NCBI RefSeq assembly: GCF_016921115.1
Contig: NZ_JAFFZS010000026.1
Span: forward strand, 1 to 64,000
DNA length: 64,000 nucleotides
Direction: 5' to 3'
Origin: Streptomyces actuosus
GTDB taxonomy: Bacteria > Actinomycetota > Actinomycetes > Streptomycetales > Streptomycetaceae
In this document: positions 60,085 to 64,000 of the stretch, piece after piece
How the letters are laid out: every line of letters starts with the position of its first letter
Numbering within the stretch: position 1 is the first letter of the stretch
Notes under the pieces: model-generated
Told to the model about the DNA's origin: nothing
Databases searched by the model: none
Seen by the model: the letters and a program-made list of their open reading frames with translations, nothing else
Program-made: the position numbers and the translations under genes

Positions 60085-62652
60085 GTGCTCAAGGCGACGC
60101 TCCGGAGCTTTCTGGCCCACAAGGGCCGACTGGCGCTGTCCGCGCTGGCCGTCGTCCTGTCCGTCGCCTTCGTCGCGGGCAGTCTGATCTTCTCCGACAC
60201 GGTCTCCCGCACCTTCGACCGCCTCTTCGCCTCCACGGCCGCCGACGTGACCGTGGCCCCCGAGGACGACCTGCGGTCGCAGCTGCCCTCCGGCGCCGTC
60301 GCGACGGTGCCGGCCTCGCTCGCCGCGCAGGTGGCACGGGTCGACGGGGTCGCTTCGGCACACGCGGACGTCAGCGTGGAGAACGTCACGGTCGTCGACA
60401 GCCGGCGCCGGTCCGTCGGACCGACCACGGGCCCGCCCACCATCGCCCGCGACTGGGAGGTCACCGGCCGCAGCCCCGTCGAGCTGACGTCCGGCCACGC
60501 CCCGCACGGCCCGGACCAGGCCCTGGTGGACGCGGACACCGCCGACCGCAAGCACGTGCGGATCGGCGACACCCTCACCGTGCTGGCCCAGCCCGGCTCC
60601 TTCCGGGTGCAGGTCGTCGGCATCGCCACGTTCACCACCACCAACCCCGGCGCGGCCCTCGTCTATCTCGACTCCGCCGTGGCCGGGGAGAAGCTGCTGG
60701 GCTCCGCCGAGCGCGCCACGAGCATCTCGGCGGACGCGGCACCGGGTGTGTCCGACACCGAGCTCAAGCGACGCATCGGCGCGGCGATCGGCACCGGCGA
60801 CTACGCCCTGAAGACCGCCGACGAACGGGCCGCGTCGGCCACCGAGCAGCTCGGCACGTTCCTCGACGTGATCAAGTACGTGATGCTGGGATTCGCCGGG
60901 ATCGCCGTCCTGGTGGGTGTGTTCCTGATCGTCAACACCTTCTCGATGCTCATCGCGCAGCGCACCCGCGAACTCGGCCTGCTGCGTGCCCTCGGCGCCG
61001 ACCGGCGGCAGGTGCGGCGGTCGGTGCTGACCGAGGCGACACTGCTGGGGGTGGCCGGGTCCACGCTGGGGCTGGCGGTCGGCATCGCGCTCGCGGTGGG
61101 GCTGATCCGCCTCATGGGCGTCTTCGGCATGAACCTGAGGGCGACCGAGCTGGTCGTGCGCTGGCCCACGCCGGTGACGGCCTACGTCGTCGGGATCGGG
61201 GTCACCTTCGTCGCGGCGTACCTGCCGGCCCGGCGTGCGGCCGCCGTCTCGCCGATGGCGGCGCTCCAGGACGCCGAGACATCAGGCGCGGGACGGCCGC
61301 TGCGGACGCGGGCGGTGGCGGGCGGGATCGTCGGCGCGGCCGGCGCGGCCGCACTGGCGGGCTGCGTCGCTTCGTCCAGGACGGCGTCCGCGGCCTCGCT
61401 GCTCGGGCTCGGCGTCTTCCTCACGCTGATCGCCACGGTGATCGCGGGCCCGCTGCTGGTGCGCCCGGTCATCCGGGTGCTGGGCGCGGCGTTCCCGGCC
61501 CTGTTCGGGTCCGTCGGGCGCATGAGCCAACGCAACGCCCTGCGCAATCCGCGCCGCACCGGTGCGACCGCCGCCGCGCTCATGGTGGGTCTCGCCCTGG
61601 TCGGCGGCATGTCGGTGGCCAGCGCCTCCATGTCGAAGTCGTTCGACCGGCAGATCGACCGCACCCTGGGCGCCGACTTCGTCGTCCAGAACGCCAACTT
61701 CATGCCGTTCCCGCAGGAGATCACCGACAAGGTCCGCGCCACGGACGGCGTGGGCCTGGTCGTACGGCAGCGCTTCGCTCCCGTCGCCGTACGGCTGCCC
61801 GACGGCACCCGGGTGAAGACGTCCGCGGCGGGCTACGACCCGCAGATCGACGAGGTCGCCCACATCACCTACACCGCGGGCGACTCGGCCGCGGCACTCG
61901 CCGCCGGCGGCATGGGCATGGACGCCGGCTTCGCCCGCGACCACGGAGTCCGGGCGGGCAGTGTCGTCCCGGTGGAGTTCCCCGGCGGCCGGACGGCCCG
62001 GCTGAGGGTCGGCGCGCTCACCGACCAGGAGCAGGCCGAGGGGTTCGGCCCGCAGGGCGGACTGTTCCTCGGCCTCGCCACGGTCGAGAAGTACATTCCC
62101 GGCGGCCAGGACTCCGCGCTGTACGTCAACGCCGCCGCCGGCACCGGCGCCGACGCACTGCGCGCCGGCCTGGAACGGACGCTGGCCCCGTACCCGCAGG
62201 TGCAGGCGCGCGACCAGGCCGACTACAAGAAACTCGTGCACGACCAGATCGCGGTCCTGCTCTACCTCGTCTACGCCCTGCTGGGGCTGGCGATCGTGAT
62301 CGCGGTGCTCGGGGTCGTCAACACGCTCGCCCTGTCGGTCGTCGAGCGCACCCGGGAGATCGGGCTGCTGCGCGCGATCGGACTGGCAAGGCGGCAGTTG
62401 CGCCGGATGATCCGGCTGGAGTCGGTGGTGATCGCGGTGTTCGGGGCGGTGCTGGGGCTCACGCTGGGACTGGTCTGGGGGGTGTGCACCCAGCAGGTGC
62501 TGGCCCTGCAGGGAATGACGGCACTGGCGATCCCGTGGGGCACGATCGTGGCGGTGGTGATCGGCTCGGCGGTGGTCGGTGTGGCGGCGGCGCTGCTCCC
62601 GGCGTTGCGGGCCTCGCGCATGAACGTGCTGGCGGCCATCGCGCACGAGTGA
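60085..62652 (+). CDS. FtsX-family ABC transporter permease
   Basis: An 855-residue permease with two FtsX halves. An N-terminal helix is followed by an extracellular MacB-like domain, three helices (about 270-370), two central helices, a second extracellular domain (about 510-705) and three final helices (from about 725). QRTRELGLLRALGADRRQV and VERTREIGLLRAIGLARRQL are the paired coupling motifs. GTG 60085 has GGAGAGGA upstream. Such systems export lipids or peptides or act as mechanotransmitters; the substrate is unknown. Confidence 0.93.
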   Translation: MLKATLRSFLAHKGRLALSALAVVLSVAFVAGSLIFSDTVSRTFDRLFASTAADVTVAPEDDLRSQLPSGAVATVPASLAAQVARVDGVASAHADVSVENVTVVDSRRRSVGPTTGPPTIARDWEVTGRSPVELTSGHAPHGPDQALVDADTADRKHVRIGDTLTVLAQPGSFRVQVVGIATFTTTNPGAALVYLDSAVAGEKLLGSAERATSISADAAPGVSDTELKRRIGAAIGTGDYALKTADERAASATEQLGTFLDVIKYVMLGFAGIAVLVGVFLIVNTFSMLIAQRTRELGLLRALGADRRQVRRSVLTEATLLGVAGSTLGLAVGIALAVGLIRLMGVFGMNLRATELVVRWPTPVTAYVVGIGVTFVAAYLPARRAAAVSPMAALQDAETSGAGRPLRTRAVAGGIVGAAGAAALAGCVASSRTASAASLLGLGVFLTLIATVIAGPLLVRPVIRVLGAAFPALFGSVGRMSQRNALRNPRRTGATAAALMVGLALVGGMSVASASMSKSFDRQIDRTLGADFVVQNANFMPFPQEITDKVRATDGVGLVVRQRFAPVAVRLPDGTRVKTSAAGYDPQIDEVAHITYTAGDSAAALAAGGMGMDAGFARDHGVRAGSVVPVEFPGGRTARLRVGALTDQEQAEGFGPQGGLFLGLATVEKYIPGGQDSALYVNAAAGTGADALRAGLERTLAPYPQVQARDQADYKKLVHDQIAVLLYLVYALLGLAIVIAVLGVVNTLALSVVERTREIGLLRAIGLARRQLRRMIRLESVVIAVFGAVLGLTLGLVWGVCTQQVLALQGMTALAIPWGTIVAVVIGSAVVGVAAALLPALRASRMNVLAAIAHE

Positions 62653-62972
62653 GCCGACCGGCCGCCGGGCGGCGGCAGCGGTCGTGGGGAGGCGCGAGGC
62701 CGCGCCCCGGCCGACCGCTCGCCCGGTCGGTGGAGGCCGCCGTCGTGGAGCCCTCCTGCCCGGCGGGGTCGGACGGCCGGACCGTCGGCAGGACGGGAAG
62801 GGGGACTGCGGCCCGGCGGCTGCCGGCCCGGGCGGCGGGCGGACCCGCGGGCCGTCCGTCCTCCCCGGCCCCGCCGCCCCGCGGGCCGTGGATGCGGCGG
62901 ACGGTCCCCGGGCCGCCGGTCCGCATCGTGGAATTCCGGGCCCCGGTCCGACCCGCGTGGTGGGATCGCGGC
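62653..62972. other. 320-bp spacer without a gene
   Basis: Extremely GC-rich low-complexity sequence between the permease and the acetyltransferase. No hairpin, promoter or gene is convincing. Confidence 0.5.
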
Positions 62973-63398
62973 ATGTCCGATCTGCGCATACGGGCCGCGA
63001 CGCCCGCCGACCTCGACGCCGTGCTGGCTTTCTGGAAGTCGGCCGCCGAGGGCACGAGCATCAGCGACGACCGCGCCGGGGTGGAGCGGCTGGTCGACCG
63101 CGATCCCGAGGCCCTGCTGCTCGCCGAGCGGAGCGGGGACATCGTGGGCACGGTCGTCGCCGGCTTCGACGGCTGGCGCTGCCACCTCTACCGGCTCGCG
63201 GTCCACCCCGGGCACCGCCGTCGCGGCGTCGCGACGGCACTGCTCGCCGCCGCCGAGGAACGCTTCGCGCGGCTCGGCGGGCGGCGCGCGGACGCGATGG
63301 TGCTCACGGACAACGAGCGGGCACGCCACGCCTGGCGCGCGGCCGGGTACGCGCCCGAGGAGCACTGGCGCCGCTGGGTCAAGCCCCTCACCGACTGA
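62973..63398 (+). CDS. GNAT-family N-acetyltransferase
   Basis: A 141-residue acetyltransferase with the acetyl-CoA loop VHPGHRRRGVATALLAAAEERF. The substrate is unknown. ATG 62973 begins at the domain (MSDLRIRAATPADLDAVLAFW). The stop codon is part of a terminator hairpin. Confidence 0.9.
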   Translation: MSDLRIRAATPADLDAVLAFWKSAAEGTSISDDRAGVERLVDRDPEALLLAERSGDIVGTVVAGFDGWRCHLYRLAVHPGHRRRGVATALLAAAEERFARLGGRRADAMVLTDNERARHAWRAAGYAPEEHWRRWVKPLTD

Positions 63399-63406
63399 GG
63401 GGCTTT
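63381..63406 (+). terminator. Terminator overlapping the acetyltransferase stop
   Basis: AAGCCCCTCA (63381-63390), a CCGAC loop, TGAGGGGCTT (63396-63405) and a further T: a classic hairpin whose 3' arm starts with the TGA stop. Confidence 0.8.
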
Positions 63407-63610
63407 GCCGACCCTTTACCATTGGGGGCGGATCCGGAGCCGTTCCGGGTCGAAGCGGACCGGTACCGGTACCGGTCCCCCGACGGAAAGGTGTGAGCGT
63501 CCGCCCATGGGCGAGCCTCCCAGTACCCGACATCGCCGGACCCGCTGCCGCCGCAGGCGACGTCGCGCGATCCTCCCGGCCCTGCCCGATCATGGGACGG
63601 AGGTGACCCG

Positions 63611-64000
63611 ATGACCGAAGTGCTCCTGCTGCTGGTGGCGATCCTGCTGTCGCTCGCCTGCGGCGCCTTCGTGGCAGCGGAGTTCTCGCTGACCACGGTC
63701 GAGCGCGGCGAGCTGGACCGAGCCGTGGAACGCGGTGAGCGCGGCGCCTCCGGCGCGCTGAAGGCGGTCCGCAACCTGACCTTCCAGCTCTCCGGCGCTC
63801 AGCTCGGCATCACCGTCACCAACCTGGTGGTCGGCATGCTCGCCGAGCCGTCGATCGCCAAGCTGATCGCCGGCCCCCTGGAGGCACTGGGCATCTCCTC
63901 GTCCGCCGCGAGTTCGCTGGCGCTGGTCCTGGGCACCGGGCTGTCGACCGTGTTCCTGATGGTCGTCGGCGAGCTGGTGCCGAAGAACTGGGCGATCTCC
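63611..64000 (+). CDS. Hemolysin-family/CNNM (DUF21) membrane protein, partial
   Basis: The 130 visible residues start with a membrane helix (TEVLLLLVAILLSLACGAFVAAEF) followed by the DUF21 signature (SLTTVERGELDRAVERGERG, FQLSGAQLGITVTNLVVGML, GELVPKNWAIS). CBS and CorC domains should follow beyond the window edge. The family is linked to divalent-cation (Mg/Co) efflux. ATG 63611 has a GGAGGTGA ribosome site. The 3' end is cut by the window. Confidence 0.9.
   Translation, partial: MTEVLLLLVAILLSLACGAFVAAEFSLTTVERGELDRAVERGERGASGALKAVRNLTFQLSGAQLGITVTNLVVGMLAEPSIAKLIAGPLEALGISSSAASSLALVLGTGLSTVFLMVVGELVPKNWAIS

Overview
The window is a piece of Streptomyces (or close relative) chromosome. 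Base composition is extremely GC-rich with GC-loaded third codon positions. GTG and TTG starts and GTGA/ATGA stop-start overlaps are common. Several families are streptomycete hallmarks: an XRE-DUF5753 regulator with DUF397, SpoIIE phosphatases, MurT/GatD, a DUF6777 lipoprotein and a xylAB/ROK divergon. Most of it looks like ordinary core chromosome. I see no insertion sequence, prophage, CRISPR array, tRNA or rRNA.

Layout. 0-3 kb: an ECF sigma factor with its membrane anti-sigma, facing a cupredoxin lipoprotein and a membrane protein. 3-7.7 kb: divergent xylose catabolism (xylA; xylB and a ROK repressor) plus a PaaI-like thioesterase. 7.8-9.4 kb: a secreted phosphodiester glycosidase and a 64-residue membrane protein. 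9.7-13 kb: an operon of an MDR reductase and two acyl-CoA dehydrogenases. 13-19.1 kb: an XRE-cupin regulator with a leaderless promoter, an FAD oxidoreductase, ATP-dependent DNA ligase plus NUDIX, and an aldehyde dehydrogenase. 19.3-21.4 kb: an acyl-CoA dehydrogenase divergent from a TetR repressor around a perfect palindrome. 21.4-26.5 kb: peptide deformylase, MurT-GatD, PfkA and a CtaG-like protein. 26.6-30.2 kb: a PASTA-bearing lipoprotein, a Ser/Thr kinase and a small membrane protein. 30.2-34.2 kb: a LytS/LytTR two-component system co-transcribed with a solute:sodium symporter. 34.3-37 kb: an Lrp regulator, a DDAH/arginine-dihydrolase-like enzyme and ornithine aminotransferase. 37.4-41.1 kb: two SpoIIE-type phosphatases. 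41.3-43.7 kb: an acyltransferase and a secreted TAP-type hydrolase. 43.8-48.4 kb: the urease operon ureABCFGD behind a GlnR-like box. 48.4-51.3 kb: mostly gene-poor DNA containing a cyclic-di-AMP (ydaO-type) riboswitch ahead of an NlpC/P60 hydrolase. 51.3-53.1 kb: HATPase/XRE-DUF5753/DUF397. 53.1-57.6 kb: biotin genes bioF and bioBAD. 57.7-64 kb: a methyltransferase, a degenerate Fic/RHH pair, an FtsX-type ABC exporter, a GNAT enzyme and the start of a CBS/DUF21 (hemolysin-type) protein.

How genes work together. Nitrogen supply is a recurring theme: a GlnR-box urease operon, and arginine breakdown in which an enzyme adjacent to ornithine aminotransferase carries the Asn expected of arginine dihydrolases. 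Cell-envelope control is another: MurT/GatD amidation, a riboswitch-controlled peptidoglycan hydrolase, and a PASTA lipoprotein beside a kinase. The most interesting candidates are the possible ornithine-forming arginine dihydrolase, the Fic-like toxin lacking the Fic motif, the Cys/His-repeat tail of BioB, the split PASTA/kinase module and the riboswitch. None can be called a new system from sequence alone.
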